Below, piece by piece: positions 47,488 to 59,754 of a stretch of 64,000 nt of DNA; positions within the stretch are counted from its first letter, which is position 1; every line of letters starts with the position of its first letter. The DNA lies in the NCBI RefSeq assembly GCF_005508865.1, contig NZ_SCOM01000003.1:310001-374000 (forward strand). Reading direction: 5' to 3'. A model generated the notes under the pieces. The model saw only the letters and a program-made list of their open reading frames with translations. It did no database searches and had not been told where the DNA came from. Both the position numbers and the translations under genes were made by a program. The DNA comes from Pseudomonas sp. F(2018) (GTDB taxonomy: Bacteria > Pseudomonadota > Gammaproteobacteria > Pseudomonadales > Pseudomonadaceae).

Positions 47488-48638
47488 GATTGCAGTACCA
47501 CGCCGCTATCGTCTTCCCAGTACACCACCACGGCGTCGTCCCAGGTCGGACGCTTGCCGCGACGTTCGGCGTTGGCGATGAAGCACTGCACGATCTGCCC
47601 GGAGGTGAGCTTGACGTGGTACACCGAGTGGCCGCCGAGGTAGGCGATGTCGTGCACGGTGCCGTTGCACCAGTTGTACTCGGGGTGCTCATGATCGGCC
47701 GGCAGGGCGGTGGCCATCAGCAGCTTTTCCGGGCGCAGGGCGTAGCTGACCGCCTTGCTCTCGGCACGGGTGGAAACGCCGTGGCCGATGTAGATCGGCT
47801 TGTCCAGCTGCGGGCAGCTGATGATGGCGTGGTCGGTCTCGTCGGTGGTGATCTGGCCGTCGAACAGGTTGACGCTACCGATGAACTCGCAGACCAGGCG
47901 GCTGGCCGGGGTCTCGTAGATGTCCACCGGGCTGCCGGTCTGGGCGATCCAGCCCAGGTGCATGATGGCGATGCGCTGGGCCATGGTCATGGCCTCTTCC
48001 TGGTCGTGGGTCACCATCACGCAGGTCACGCCGACGCGCTCGATGATCTCCACCAGCTCCAGCTGCATCTGCGAGCGCAGCTTCTTGTCCAGGGCGCCCA
48101 TGGGTTCGTCGAGCAGCAGCAGCTTGGGACGCTTGGCCAGCGAGCGGGCCAGGGCCACGCGCTGACGCTGGCCACCGGACAGCTGGTGCGGCTTGCGGCG
48201 TGCGTACTGGGTCATGTGCACCAGCTTGAGCATCTCGGCCACGCGCTCGTCGATCTCGGCCTGGGGCAGCTTGTCCTGCTTGAGGCCGAAGGCGATGTTC
48301 TGCGCCACGGTCATGTGCGGGAACAGCGCGTAGGACTGGAACATCATGTTGATCGGCCGCTCGTAGGGCGGCATGTCGGTGATGTCGACACCATCGAGCA
48401 GGATGCGCCCTTCGGTGGGACGCTCGAACCCGGCCAGCATGCGCAGCAGGGTCGATTTGCCGGATCCGGAACCACCGAGCAGGGCGAAGATCTCGCCCTT
48501 GTTGATGGTCAGCGAGACGTCATCGACGGCGATGGTCTCGTCGAATTTCTTGGTCACGCGATCGATCTTGACCAGCACCTCTTTGGGTTGCTGGTTGCCC
48601 TCTAGGGCTTTCTTGTAGGCGCTGGAGGCAACAGCCAT
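47484..48638 (-). CDS. spuF: polyamine ABC transporter ATPase SpuF
   Basis: This 384-residue ATPase has Walker A '[16 protein letters not shown]', signature 'LSGGQRQRVALARSL', Walker B 'LLLLDEPMGALDKKL', H-loop '[12 protein letters not shown]' and a C-terminal TOBE-like regulatory domain. ATG 48638 is preferred to a TTG two codons upstream because GGGAG is placed correctly for it. It drives uptake with SpuGH and SpuD/SpuE. Confidence 0.94.
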   Translation of the reverse strand: MAVASSAYKKALEGNQQPKEVLVKIDRVTKKFDETIAVDDVSLTINKGEIFALLGGSGSGKSTLLRMLAGFERPTEGRILLDGVDITDMPPYERPINMMFQSYALFPHMTVAQNIAFGLKQDKLPQAEIDERVAEMLKLVHMTQYARRKPHQLSGGQRQRVALARSLAKRPKLLLLDEPMGALDKKLRSQMQLELVEIIERVGVTCVMVTHDQEEAMTMAQRIAIMHLGWIAQTGSPVDIYETPASRLVCEFIGSVNLFDGQITTDETDHAIISCPQLDKPIYIGHGVSTRAESKAVSYALRPEKLLMATALPADHEHPEYNWCNGTVHDIAYLGGHSVYHVKLTSGQIVQCFIANAERRGKRPTWDDAVVVYWEDDSGVVLQS

Positions 48639-48753
48639 TTCCAAAACTCCCGGGAAAATAAGGTCAGAGACCCGAACGATAATCTGCCGCGCTATGCGCA
48701 GCGGTCCCGTACGGTCAGGCCCGGCCCGCCGTACGGTGTATTGCTGATGCTGC

Positions 48754-49851
<1,098 letters not shown>

Positions 49852-50024
49852 TCAGTCCTCTTTCTTGTTGATCTTGCAGGCCGCGATGCGTCCTGGGGGT
49901 GGTGGAAAATCTGGCTGTCCTATCCCTGACGCCCATGCCGTTCGCCCAGCCGCCCGCGCACGGAGCTGTGTGGGGCTCGTGTGTGACGGTAGTCGAGGTG
50001 GGTCATGGGACCTCCTGGCGGTGG

Positions 50025-50048
50025 CTCCGGCGGGAGCACCCGCCGGAG
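50025..50048. repeat. perfect 10-bp stem hairpin between spuD and spuE
   Basis: CTCCGGCGGG (50025-50034) and CCCGCCGGAG (50039-50048) pair around AGCA, 17 bases after the spuD stop. It has no T-run, so it more likely stabilises the spuD mRNA end or attenuates downstream expression than ends transcription. Confidence 0.7.
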
Positions 50049-50064
50049 GGTGTCGCTGTTTGGC

Positions 50065-51279
<1,215 letters not shown>

Positions 51280-51286
51280 TCAAGCC

Positions 51287-52660
51287 TTACACCAGCACTG
51301 CCCGGGCGGTCAGATCGAGACACTTGCGTGCCTTTTCGACCAGTTCGTCGATCTCGTTTTTGCTGATCACCAGCGGTGGCGCGATGATCATGGTGTCGCC
51401 CACGGCGCGCATGATCAGCCCGTTCTCGAAGCAATGGCCGCGGCAGATCATGCCGACGCCCATCTCGCTCGGGAAACGCTCGCGGGTCTGCTTGTTCTTC
51501 GCCAGTTCGATGGCGCCGAGCATGCCCACGCCGCGGACTTCGCCCACCAGCGGATGATCCGCCAGCTCACGCAAACGCTTTTGCAAATAGGGTGCCGTTT
51601 CTGCCTGGACCCGCTCGATAATCTTCTCTTCCTTGAGGATGCGCAGGTTGGCCAGGCCGACGGCGGCCGCCACCGGGTGACCGGAGTAAGTGAAGCCGTG
51701 GTTGAAGTCACCGGCGGCGTTGATCACCTGGTACACCTTGTCGCTGACGATCAGGCCACCCATGGGCACGTAGCCGCTGGTCATGCCCTTGGCGATGGTG
51801 ATCAGGTCCGGCTTGTTGCCGAAGAACTCGCTGGCGAACCACTCGCCGGTACGGCCGAAGCCGCAGATCACTTCGTCGGCGACGAACAGGATGTCGTACT
51901 TGGCGAGGATCTCGCGGATACGCGGCCAGTAGCTGTCCGGCGGGATGATCACGCCGCCCGCGCCCTGGATCGGCTCGGCGATAAAGGCCGCCACGTTGTC
52001 TTCGCCGACCTCGAGGATCTTCTTCTCCAACTGGTCGGCGGCCCAGATGCCGAACTCTTCCGGGCTCATGTCGCCACCCTCGCCGAACCAGTACGGCTGC
52101 GGGATGTGCACGATGCCGGGGATCGGCAGGTCGCCCTGCTCGTGCATGTACTTCATGCCGCCCAGGCTGGCGCCGGCCACGGTGGAGCCGTGGTAGCCGT
52201 TGTGACGGCTGATGATCACCTTCTTGCTCGGCTGCCCCTTGCTCGCCCAGTAGTGGCGGACCATGCGCAGCATGGTGTCGTTGCCTTCCGAGCCGGAGCC
52301 GGTGAAGAACACGTGATTCATGCCGGCCGGCGCCACATCGGCGATGGCCTTGGCAAACTCCAGCGCCGGCGGGTGGGCGGTCTGGAAGAAGGTGTTATAG
52401 AACGGCAGCTCGCGCATCTGCGCGGCAGCCGCCTCGACCAGCTCTTCGCGGCCGTAACCGACGGCGACGCACCAGAGACCGGCCATGCCGTCGAGAATCT
52501 TGTTGCCTTCGCTGTCCCACAGGTAGACACCGTCGGCCTTGGTGATGATGCGCGGGCCCTTCTCGTGCAGCTGCTGATAGTCGCTGAACGGCGCAAGGTG
52601 GTGCTCACGGCTCATGGCCTGCCACTCGCGGGTTTTCGGGTTGTTCGCTTGGTTAGTCAT
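51287..52660 (-). CDS. spuC: putrescine/polyamine-pyruvate aminotransferase SpuC
   Basis: This 457-residue class III PLP aminotransferase moves the amino group of putrescine (also cadaverine or spermidine) to pyruvate, giving 4-aminobutyraldehyde and alanine. It has '[21 protein letters not shown]', the PLP-contact '[15 protein letters not shown]' and the PLP lysine K291 in '[15 protein letters not shown]'. It opens the catabolic part of the operon between spuB and spuD. Confidence 0.93.
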   Translation of the reverse strand: MTNQANNPKTREWQAMSREHHLAPFSDYQQLHEKGPRIITKADGVYLWDSEGNKILDGMAGLWCVAVGYGREELVEAAAAQMRELPFYNTFFQTAHPPALEFAKAIADVAPAGMNHVFFTGSGSEGNDTMLRMVRHYWASKGQPSKKVIISRHNGYHGSTVAGASLGGMKYMHEQGDLPIPGIVHIPQPYWFGEGGDMSPEEFGIWAADQLEKKILEVGEDNVAAFIAEPIQGAGGVIIPPDSYWPRIREILAKYDILFVADEVICGFGRTGEWFASEFFGNKPDLITIAKGMTSGYVPMGGLIVSDKVYQVINAAGDFNHGFTYSGHPVAAAVGLANLRILKEEKIIERVQAETAPYLQKRLRELADHPLVGEVRGVGMLGAIELAKNKQTRERFPSEMGVGMICRGHCFENGLIMRAVGDTMIIAPPLVISKNEIDELVEKARKCLDLTARAVLV

Positions 52661-52722
52661 TCTTCACCTCAGATTACGCATCCGGTCGGGGCGCCGGGCG
52701 GATACCCGGCGCCCGTCCCCCA

Positions 52723-54081
52723 TCAGACGGAGAGCAGCAGGAACTCGCGTTCCCAGGAGCTGATCACCCGCTTAAAGTTTTCATGCTCGGCGCGTTTCAC
52801 CGCGACATAGCCGCGGACGAACTTCTCGCCCAGGTATTTCTCGGCGGCCTTGCAGGCCTCCATGCGCTCCAGGGCGCTTTCGATGGTCACCGGCAGACGC
52901 AGGTTGCGCCGCTCGTAGCCGCGGCCCTTGACCGGCGCGCTGGGTTTGAGACCCTCGACCATGCCGATGTAGCCGCACAGCAGCGAGGCGGCCAGCACCA
53001 GATAAGGGTTGGCGTCGGCACCGGCCAGGCGGTTTTCCACGCGGCGGTTCTGCGGGCCGGCTTCCGGCACGCGCAGGCCCACGGTGCGGTTCTCCTCGCC
53101 CCACTCCACGTTCACCGGCGCCGAGGTATCGGGCAGGAAGCGGCGGAACGAGTTGACGTTGGGGGCGAACAGCGGCAACACCTCGGGGATGTACTTCTGC
53201 AGGCCACCGATGTGGTGCATGAACAGCTCGCTCATGCTGCCGTCGTCGTTGGAGAACAGGTTCTTGCCGGTCTTGATGTCCACCACGCTCTGGTGGATAT
53301 GCATGGCGCTGCCCGGCTGATCGGTGATCGGCTTGGCCATGAAGGTGGCCGCCACGTCATGCTTCAGCGCGGCTTCGCGCATGGTGCGCTTGAACACGGT
53401 GATCTGGTCGGCCAGGTGCAGTGCGTCGCCGTGACGGAAGTTGATTTCCATCTGCGCCGGGCCGTCCTCGTGGATCAGCGTGTCGAGGTCCAGCTCCTGC
53501 AGCTCGCACCAGTCGTAGACGTCCTCGAACAGCGGGTCGAATTCGTTGGCCGCGTCGATGGAGAACGACTGGCGACCGACTTCCGGACGCCCCGAACGGC
53601 CCATCGGCGCCACCAGCGGGAAGTCCGGGTCGCTGTTGCGCTTGGTCAGGTAGAACTCCATCTCCGGCGCGACGATCGGCTTCCAGCCCTTGTCGGCGTA
53701 GAGCTTGAGGATGTTCTTGAGGATGTTGCGCGGCGACAGCTCGATCGGGTTGCCCTGCTTGTCGAAGGTGTCGTGGATCACCATCGCGGTGGGCTCGATG
53801 GCCCAGGGCACCAGGAACACGGCGTTCTCGTCCGGGCGGCAGAACATGTCGATGTCCGCCTCGTCGAGCAGCTCGTAATAGATGTCGTCCTCGACGTAGT
53901 CGCCGGTCACGGTCTGCAGCAGCACACTCTCGGGGAGGCGCATGCCCTTCTCGTCGAGAAACTTGTTGGTCGGCGAGATCTTGCCGCGCGCAATGCCGGT
54001 AAGATCGCTGATCAAGCATTCAACTTCGGTGATTTTGCGTTCTTTCAGCCAGCTGGTGAGCTGGTCTAGCTTGGTACTCAT
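52723..54081 (-). CDS. spuB: gamma-glutamylpolyamine synthetase SpuB (PauA2)
   Basis: This 452-residue glutamine-synthetase-like ligase attaches glutamate to polyamines using ATP. It has the GS beta-grasp start 'VECLISDLTGIARGKISPTNKF', the catalytic 'PEMEFYLTKRN', 'GPAQMEINFRHGDAL', 'GSAMHIHQSV', and the 'APNVNSFRRF' and 'NRLAGADANPYL' segments. The second synthetase is SpuI on the other side of spuA. Confidence 0.93.
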   Translation of the reverse strand: MSTKLDQLTSWLKERKITEVECLISDLTGIARGKISPTNKFLDEKGMRLPESVLLQTVTGDYVEDDIYYELLDEADIDMFCRPDENAVFLVPWAIEPTAMVIHDTFDKQGNPIELSPRNILKNILKLYADKGWKPIVAPEMEFYLTKRNSDPDFPLVAPMGRSGRPEVGRQSFSIDAANEFDPLFEDVYDWCELQELDLDTLIHEDGPAQMEINFRHGDALHLADQITVFKRTMREAALKHDVAATFMAKPITDQPGSAMHIHQSVVDIKTGKNLFSNDDGSMSELFMHHIGGLQKYIPEVLPLFAPNVNSFRRFLPDTSAPVNVEWGEENRTVGLRVPEAGPQNRRVENRLAGADANPYLVLAASLLCGYIGMVEGLKPSAPVKGRGYERRNLRLPVTIESALERMEACKAAEKYLGEKFVRGYVAVKRAEHENFKRVISSWEREFLLLSV

Positions 54082-54168
54082 AGAGACCTCAGGGTTGTAG
54101 AGCGGCTACTGCGGACCGGTTAAAGCCTAGCGAAACCTCCGAGTTTCACCGACCGGTTGCTCACCTAC

Positions 54169-54921
54169 TCAGCGTTGTCCCGCCCTCTTCCTGCAAGCCT
54201 CACCAAAGGCCTGGAAGATGGCGAGATAATTCGGGTTGGATCGTACCTGCCACTCCGGGTGCCACTGCACACCGAGAGCGAAGCTTGGCGCACCTTCGAC
54301 GGAGAAGGCTTCGATCAACCCGTCAGGCGCCAGTGCTTCTACGCGAAGGCCCGGCGCCAGACGCTGAACGCCCTGGCCATGAATGGAATTGACTTGAATC
54401 TCGTCCGGCAAGCCGAGGCCGGCGAGCACCCCGCCCGCTTGCACACGCACGGTGTGACGGGGGGCATATTGCACCTCGACCGGCTCGTCGGCCGGCTCGC
54501 GGTGGTCCATCAGCCCGGCCACTTCCTGCACGCGCTGGTGCAGACTGCCGCCAAAGGCCACGTTCATTTCCTGGAAGCCGCGACAGATGCCCAGCACCGG
54601 AATCCCGGCAGCGACGGCCTGGCGGATCAGCGGCAGCGTGGTGGCGTCGCGAGCGATATCGTGGGCTGTGCCTGGCGCGCTGGCCGGGCCACTATAATGA
54701 TGAGGTTCGACGTTGGACGGCGAACCGGTGAACAGCAGGCCGTCGATGCTGGCCAGCAGGGTGGGTTGATCGATCAGTTCGCCCAGGGCGGGGATCACCA
54801 GAGGCAGACCCTCCGCTCCGACCGCCACCGCGCGGACATATTTGTCGCCGACGATGTGGTTGGGGTGAAGTCCGACCTGCTTGGTGCAGGCGGTGACGCC
54901 GATCAACGGCAGGCGCAACAT
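54169..54921 (-). CDS. spuA: gamma-glutamyl-GABA hydrolase-type glutamine amidotransferase SpuA (PauD1/PuuD)
   Basis: This 250-residue class I amidotransferase-like hydrolase releases glutamate from gamma-glutamylated intermediates. The catalytic Cys113 is in 'VLGICRGFQEMNVAFGG' and the His221-Glu223 pair in 'GVQWHPEW'. It is the first gene of the spuABCDEFGH operon, divergent from spuI, and reads with an AAGGTG ribosome site. The leader is CA-rich (AACAACAG), close to a Crc motif. Confidence 0.92.
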   Translation of the reverse strand: MLRLPLIGVTACTKQVGLHPNHIVGDKYVRAVAVGAEGLPLVIPALGELIDQPTLLASIDGLLFTGSPSNVEPHHYSGPASAPGTAHDIARDATTLPLIRQAVAAGIPVLGICRGFQEMNVAFGGSLHQRVQEVAGLMDHREPADEPVEVQYAPRHTVRVQAGGVLAGLGLPDEIQVNSIHGQGVQRLAPGLRVEALAPDGLIEAFSVEGAPSFALGVQWHPEWQVRSNPNYLAIFQAFGEACRKRAGQR

Positions 54922-54970
54922 GGGACACCTTGTTTTATTGCTGTTGTTAGGTTGAGGCCGAGATTAGCCT

Positions 54971-55011
54971 TGTTCAATTTTTTACACAATAGGGCTGTAA
55001 AAAATTGAACA
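54971..55011. promoter_or_regulatory. perfect 16-bp-arm palindrome between spuA and spuI
   Basis: TGTTCAATTTTTTACA (54971-54986) is the exact reverse complement of 54996-55011 across a nine-base spacer. It lies 50 bases from the spuA ATG in the divergent spuA-spuI gap. A related half-motif (TTGAAATTTTTAACA) occurs at 55169-55183, just before spuI. It is a likely operator for a regulator of polyamine genes. Confidence 0.6.
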
Positions 55012-55179
55012 CAGGCAACTGAGCAGCAGGCCGCACAAGGCTGGCCAGCGGGTCGAAAAACCCTGGAGCGCCCCAAAACTGGCCATCGAGCCCCGTTTCA
55101 GGGCAAAATGGCCCGCTATTGACAGCCCTGGGTGTTTGAGATTGACTCACAGCTGCTCAATAGCATGATTGAAATTTTT

Positions 55180-55187
55180 AACAAAAA
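55180..55187 (+). promoter_or_regulatory. CA motif overlapping the spuI ribosome site
   Basis: AACAAAAA is an AAnAAnAA match ending in the AAGGTG (55187-55192) ribosome site of spuI, in position for Hfq/Crc translational control. Confidence 0.45.
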
Positions 55188-55199
55188 AGGTGTTGCATC

Positions 55200-56579
55200 A
55201 TGTCGGTACCCCCGCGTGCCGTTCAGCTCAACGAGGCGAACGCGTTCCTTAAGGAACATCCTGAGGTCCAGTTCGTTGACCTTCTAATTGCAGATATGAA
55301 TGGGGTGGTGCGCGGCAAGCGCATCGAAAGGAACAGCCTGCACAAGGTGTATGAAAAGGGCATCAACCTGCCCGCTTCGCTGTTCGCCCTCGATATCAAC
55401 GGCTCCACCGTCGAAAGCACCGGCCTCGGCCTGGACATCGGCGACGCCGACCGCATCTGCTTCCCCATCGCCAATACCCTGTGCAACGAGCCCTGGCAGA
55501 AGCGCCCCACCGCGCAGCTGCTGATGACCATGCACGAGATGGACGGCAAGCCGTTCTTCGCCGACCCGCGCGAAGTGCTGCGCCAGGTCGTGGCCAAGTT
55601 CGACGAGATGAACCTGCGCATCTGCGCGGCCTTCGAACTGGAGTTCTACCTGATCGACCAGGAGAACGTGAACGGCCGTCCGCAGCCGCCGCGCTCGCCG
55701 ATGTCGGGCAAGCGTCCGATCTCCACCCAGGTGTACCTGATCGACGACCTCGACGAGTACGTCGACTGCCTGCAGGACATGCTCGAAGCCGCCAAGGAAC
55801 AGGGCATCCCGGCCGACGCCATCGTCAAGGAAAGCGCCCCGGCACAGTTCGAGGTCAACCTGCACCACGTGGAAGACGCCATCAAGGCCTGCGACCACGC
55901 GCTGCTGCTCAAGCGCCTGATCAAGAACATCGCCTACGACCATGAGATGGACACCACCTTCATGGCCAAGCCCTACCCGGGCCAGGCGGGCAACGGCCTG
56001 CACGTACACATCTCGCTGCTCGACAAGACCACCGGCAAGAACATCTTCACCAGCGATGATCCCCAGGAGAACGCCGCACTGCGCCACGCGATCGGCGGTG
56101 TCCTGGAGACCATGCCGGCGTCCATGGCCTTCCTCTGCCCCAACGTCAACTCGTACCGCCGCTTCGGCGCGCAGTTCTACGTGCCCAATGCGCCGAGCTG
56201 GGGCCTGGACAACCGCACCGTGGCCGTCCGCGTGCCGACCGGCAGCGCCGATGCCGTGCGCATCGAGCACCGCGTGGCCGGCGCCGACGCCAACCCGTAC
56301 CTGATGATGTCGGCGATCCTCGCCGGTATTCACCACGGCCTGACCAACCAGGTCGAGCCGGGCGAGCCGATCGAGGGCAACTCCTACGAGCAGCTGGAGC
56401 AGAGCCTGCCGAACAACCTGCGCGATGCCCTGCGCGAGCTGGACGACAGCGAAGTGCTGAACAAGTACATCAGCCCGGACTACATCGACATCTTCGTCGC
56501 GTGCAAGGAAGCCGAGCTGCAGGAGTTCGAGACCACCATCTCCGACCTCGAATACAACTGGTACCTGCATACCGTTTGA
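55200..56579 (+). CDS. spuI: gamma-glutamylpolyamine synthetase SpuI (PauA1)
   Basis: This 459-residue glutamine-synthetase family ligase resembles SpuB in layout: 'VQFVDLLIADMNGVVRGKRIERN', 'AFELEFYLIDQENV', 'APAQFEVNLHHVEDA', 'GNGLHVHISLLDK', 'CPNVNSYRRFGAQFY' and 'EHRVAGADANPYLMM'. It is transcribed away from spuA. Its product starts gamma-glutamylation of putrescine. Confidence 0.92.
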   Translation: MSVPPRAVQLNEANAFLKEHPEVQFVDLLIADMNGVVRGKRIERNSLHKVYEKGINLPASLFALDINGSTVESTGLGLDIGDADRICFPIANTLCNEPWQKRPTAQLLMTMHEMDGKPFFADPREVLRQVVAKFDEMNLRICAAFELEFYLIDQENVNGRPQPPRSPMSGKRPISTQVYLIDDLDEYVDCLQDMLEAAKEQGIPADAIVKESAPAQFEVNLHHVEDAIKACDHALLLKRLIKNIAYDHEMDTTFMAKPYPGQAGNGLHVHISLLDKTTGKNIFTSDDPQENAALRHAIGGVLETMPASMAFLCPNVNSYRRFGAQFYVPNAPSWGLDNRTVAVRVPTGSADAVRIEHRVAGADANPYLMMSAILAGIHHGLTNQVEPGEPIEGNSYEQLEQSLPNNLRDALRELDDSEVLNKYISPDYIDIFVACKEAELQEFETTISDLEYNWYLHTV

Positions 56580-56590
56580 CGCAACAACCG

Positions 56591-56620
56591 ACGCCGGCCC
56601 TAGTGCCGGCGTTGTTTTTT
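56591..56620 (+). terminator. rho-independent terminator of spuI
   Basis: ACGCCGGC (56591-56598) and GCCGGCGT (56605-56612) pair around CCTAGT, followed by TGTTTTTT. Eleven bases separate it from the stop. Confidence 0.82.
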
Positions 56621-56698
56621 CCACTGCCCAGGTTCTGCCATCTCGCCCCGGCGCGCGGACTGGCGAAGCCTTGCCCATCATTCGCCAAGGAGGTCGTC

Positions 56699-57754
56699 AT
56701 GTTTCGCGTTCTTGCTCCGCTGTTGCTGGCCCTCGCTCCCGGACTGGCGGCCGCCGCCGACAGCATCCGGGTCTACAACTGGAACGACTACATCGCCCCG
56801 CAGGTGCTGGAGGACTTCACCCAGGCCACCGGCATCGCCGTCGAGTATCACACCTACGCCTCGGCCGAGGAGCTCGACAAGATCCTCGCCAGCGGCGAGA
56901 GCATCGACATCGCCGTACCCTCGCAGAATGACCTGCCAGCGCTGATCAAGGCCGGCCTGCTGCAGCCGCTGGACCTCGCTCGCCTGCCCAACCGCAAGCA
57001 TCTGGACAAGCAGCTGCTGAGCAAACTGGCCGCGGTCGACCCGCAGAATCGCCATGCGGTGCCCTACCTGTGGGGCGCCGTGGGCCTGGCGATCAACACC
57101 CCTCAGGCCGAGGCGGCTTATGGCGGCCCGCTGCCGCACAGCTGGAGCCTGCTGTTCGACCCGGCGCAGAGCGCCAAGCTGACCGGTTGCGGCATCAGCG
57201 TGCTGGATGCCCCGGACGAGCTGCTCTACAACCTGCTCAGCTACCAGGGCCGCAGCTTCACCAACAGTTCGCCGGGACGCATCCGCAAGGCCGGCGAGAC
57301 CCTCCAGGGCCTGCGCCCGAACCTGCGCTACGTGGACAGCGAGCGCTATATCGAGGATCTCAACCAGGGCAAGCTGTGCGTGGCCGTGGCCTGGGTCGGC
57401 GACGCCCTGGGCGCCAGCGATGCCGGCCAGCCGGTGCAGTTCGTGGTGCCGGACGAGGGCTCCACCCTGTTCATCGACAACCTGGTGATTCCGGCCAGCG
57501 CGCGCCGCGCCGACCTGGCGCACAAGTTCATCGACTACCTGATGCAGCCGCAGGTGGCCGCGCAGATCAGCAGCGAGACGCTGTACCCCAGCGCCAACAC
57601 CGAGGCCCAGCGGTTCCTCGAGCCCAAGCTGCGCGAGCAGCTGGGGCGCAACCTGGACGACGCCAAGAACCGCCTGTTCGCCCTCATGCCCCTGTCGGAC
57701 AAGCTGAAGGGCGCCCGTGACGAGGTGTGGAACCGCTTCCGCGACGGCAGCTGA
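56699..57754 (+). CDS. polyamine ABC transporter periplasmic binding protein, orphan (PA0295-like)
   Basis: This 351-residue PotF-type protein has a signal peptide (cleavage after 'LAAAA') and 'DSIRVYNWNDYIAPQVLEDFTQATGIAVEYHTYASAEELD', then 'HAVPYLWGAVGLAIN' and 'GKLCVAVAWVGDALG'. No permease or ATPase is linked to it, so it either shares SpuFGH or acts as a sensor. ATG 56699 follows AAGGAGG at good spacing; the longer frame upstream reads through the spuI terminator. Confidence 0.9.
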   Translation: MFRVLAPLLLALAPGLAAAADSIRVYNWNDYIAPQVLEDFTQATGIAVEYHTYASAEELDKILASGESIDIAVPSQNDLPALIKAGLLQPLDLARLPNRKHLDKQLLSKLAAVDPQNRHAVPYLWGAVGLAINTPQAEAAYGGPLPHSWSLLFDPAQSAKLTGCGISVLDAPDELLYNLLSYQGRSFTNSSPGRIRKAGETLQGLRPNLRYVDSERYIEDLNQGKLCVAVAWVGDALGASDAGQPVQFVVPDEGSTLFIDNLVIPASARRADLAHKFIDYLMQPQVAAQISSETLYPSANTEAQRFLEPKLREQLGRNLDDAKNRLFALMPLSDKLKGARDEVWNRFRDGS

Positions 57755-57800
57755 GCCTCTGTCTACGATCTCAGCCCCTCCCAAGGGGCGGCTTGCCTCC

Positions 57801-57840
57801 CCTGTCCGTCTGGCGTCCAATAGCGCCTGCCACGGACAGG
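57801..57840 (+). promoter_or_regulatory. leader hairpin that could hide the aguR ribosome site
   Basis: CCTGTCCGT (57801-57809) and ACGGACAGG (57832-57840) pair, with an inner GGCG/CGCC. The right arm runs into the AGGAGA ribosome site of aguR, eight bases before its ATG. Confidence 0.5.
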
Positions 57841-57848
57841 AGACCGGC

Positions 57849-58490
57849 ATGACCCGCACAGCAAGCCCCCGCAAGCCCCGCGCCAGCAGCCAGGCGCGCA
57901 TCGACCTGATTCTCGGGGCGGCGCGCGATCTGCTCAGCAGCCAGGGCTTCGCCGGCCTGACCATCTATGCGGTGGCCGAGCGCGCGGACATCCCGCCCTC
58001 CTCCGTGTACCACTTCTTCGCCAGCGTGCCGGCGCTGCTCGAGGCGCTGACCGCCGACATCCACGCCGCCTTCCGCGACTGCCTGCTGCAACCGGTGGAG
58101 CACGCCTCGCTGCGCGACTGGCGCGACCTGTCGCGCGTCATCGAGGAGCGCATGCTGGCGATCTATGCCGGCGACAGCGCCGCACGCCAGCTGATCCTGG
58201 CCCAGCACGGCCTGGCCGAGGTGATCCAGGCCGACCGCCAGCACGACCTGGAGCTGGGACGCCTGATGCAGGCGGTGTTCGAGCGCCACTTCCCGCTACC
58301 GCAACTGCCGCGCGATATCGACGTGTTCGCCCTGGCCATGGAGCTGGGCGACCGGGTCTATGCCCGCGCCGTACAGCTGCACGGCGAGATCACCCCGCGC
58401 ATGGCCGAAGAAGGCATGCGCGTGTTCGATGCCTACCTGGCCCTGTACCTACCGCCCGCCCTGCCCAAGCGCGAAAAGCCCCTGTCGTAA
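57849..58490 (+). CDS. aguR: TetR-family repressor AguR
   Basis: This 213-residue TetR-type regulator has an N-terminal helix-turn-helix (residues 15-60, 'IDLILGAARDLLSSQGFAGLTIYAVAERADIPPSSVYHFF') and a helical ligand domain. Placed before aguB and aguA, it corresponds to AguR, which represses agmatine genes until agmatine or N-carbamoylputrescine is present. ATG 57849 follows AGGAGA; the frame upstream is the gap. Candidate operators CCGAT-N4-ATCGG occur just after its stop and before aguB. Confidence 0.88.
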   Translation: MTRTASPRKPRASSQARIDLILGAARDLLSSQGFAGLTIYAVAERADIPPSSVYHFFASVPALLEALTADIHAAFRDCLLQPVEHASLRDWRDLSRVIEERMLAIYAGDSAARQLILAQHGLAEVIQADRQHDLELGRLMQAVFERHFPLPQLPRDIDVFALAMELGDRVYARAVQLHGEITPRMAEEGMRVFDAYLALYLPPALPKREKPLS

Positions 58491-58491
58491 G

Positions 58492-58505
58492 CCGATATCC
58501 ATCGG
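58492..58505. promoter_or_regulatory. candidate AguR operator 1 (CCGAT-N4-ATCGG)
   Basis: CCGATATCCATCGG is a perfect 5+5 palindrome one base after the aguR stop codon. A matching site occurs at 58641. Confidence 0.55.
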
Positions 58506-58640
58506 TTTACTCCCGCCTCCTCAGCTTTCCCTTCCGGCAGGCAATCGTCCTGCCTTCAGGCTTATTCACCCTAAACAGCCAATATTTATCTGCAATATAT
58601 GGATATGTTTCGGCAGGAATCGATAAAACGCCTTTTAAAG

Positions 58641-58654
58641 CCGATTTTTATCGG
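58641..58654. promoter_or_regulatory. candidate AguR operator 2 (CCGAT-N4-ATCGG)
   Basis: CCGATTTTTATCGG has the same arms as the 58492 site and lies 107 bases before the aguB ATG, in the AT-rich promoter region 58560-58670. Confidence 0.6.
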
Positions 58655-58761
58655 ATATAAATTGGGTTATCCACCGCCCCGCCCGACCCAACAGCGGGGC
58701 GCAGCCATGGGTCTCTGCTAGTGTCAGAAGACCTCCTCTGCATGCTCCACCGAGGTGCTCC

Positions 58762-59640
<879 letters not shown>

Positions 59641-59682
59641 TGCCTCGCGACTGTCGCAAACGACAGCGGTAACGCCAGACCC

Positions 59683-59743
59683 GTAGCCCGGATGCAATCC
59701 GGGAGCCCACGAACAACGACCCCCCGGACGACATCCGGGTTAC
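59683..59743. repeat. REP-like palindrome, GTAGCCCGGA type, between aguB and aguA
   Basis: Arms at 59683-59703 and 59723-59743 match at 17 of 21 positions and begin GTAGCCCGGATG. A small perfect hairpin (CTGTCG-CAAA-CGACAG, 59651-59666) lies just before. It shares its head with the element at 19878. Confidence 0.7.
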
Positions 59744-59754
59744 AGGAGCAGGAC

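Noticed and set aside
55116..55121. TTGACA upstream of spuI as a sigma-70 -35 box
   Set aside because: No acceptable -10 hexamer lies 16-18 bases downstream, so the promoter was not called.
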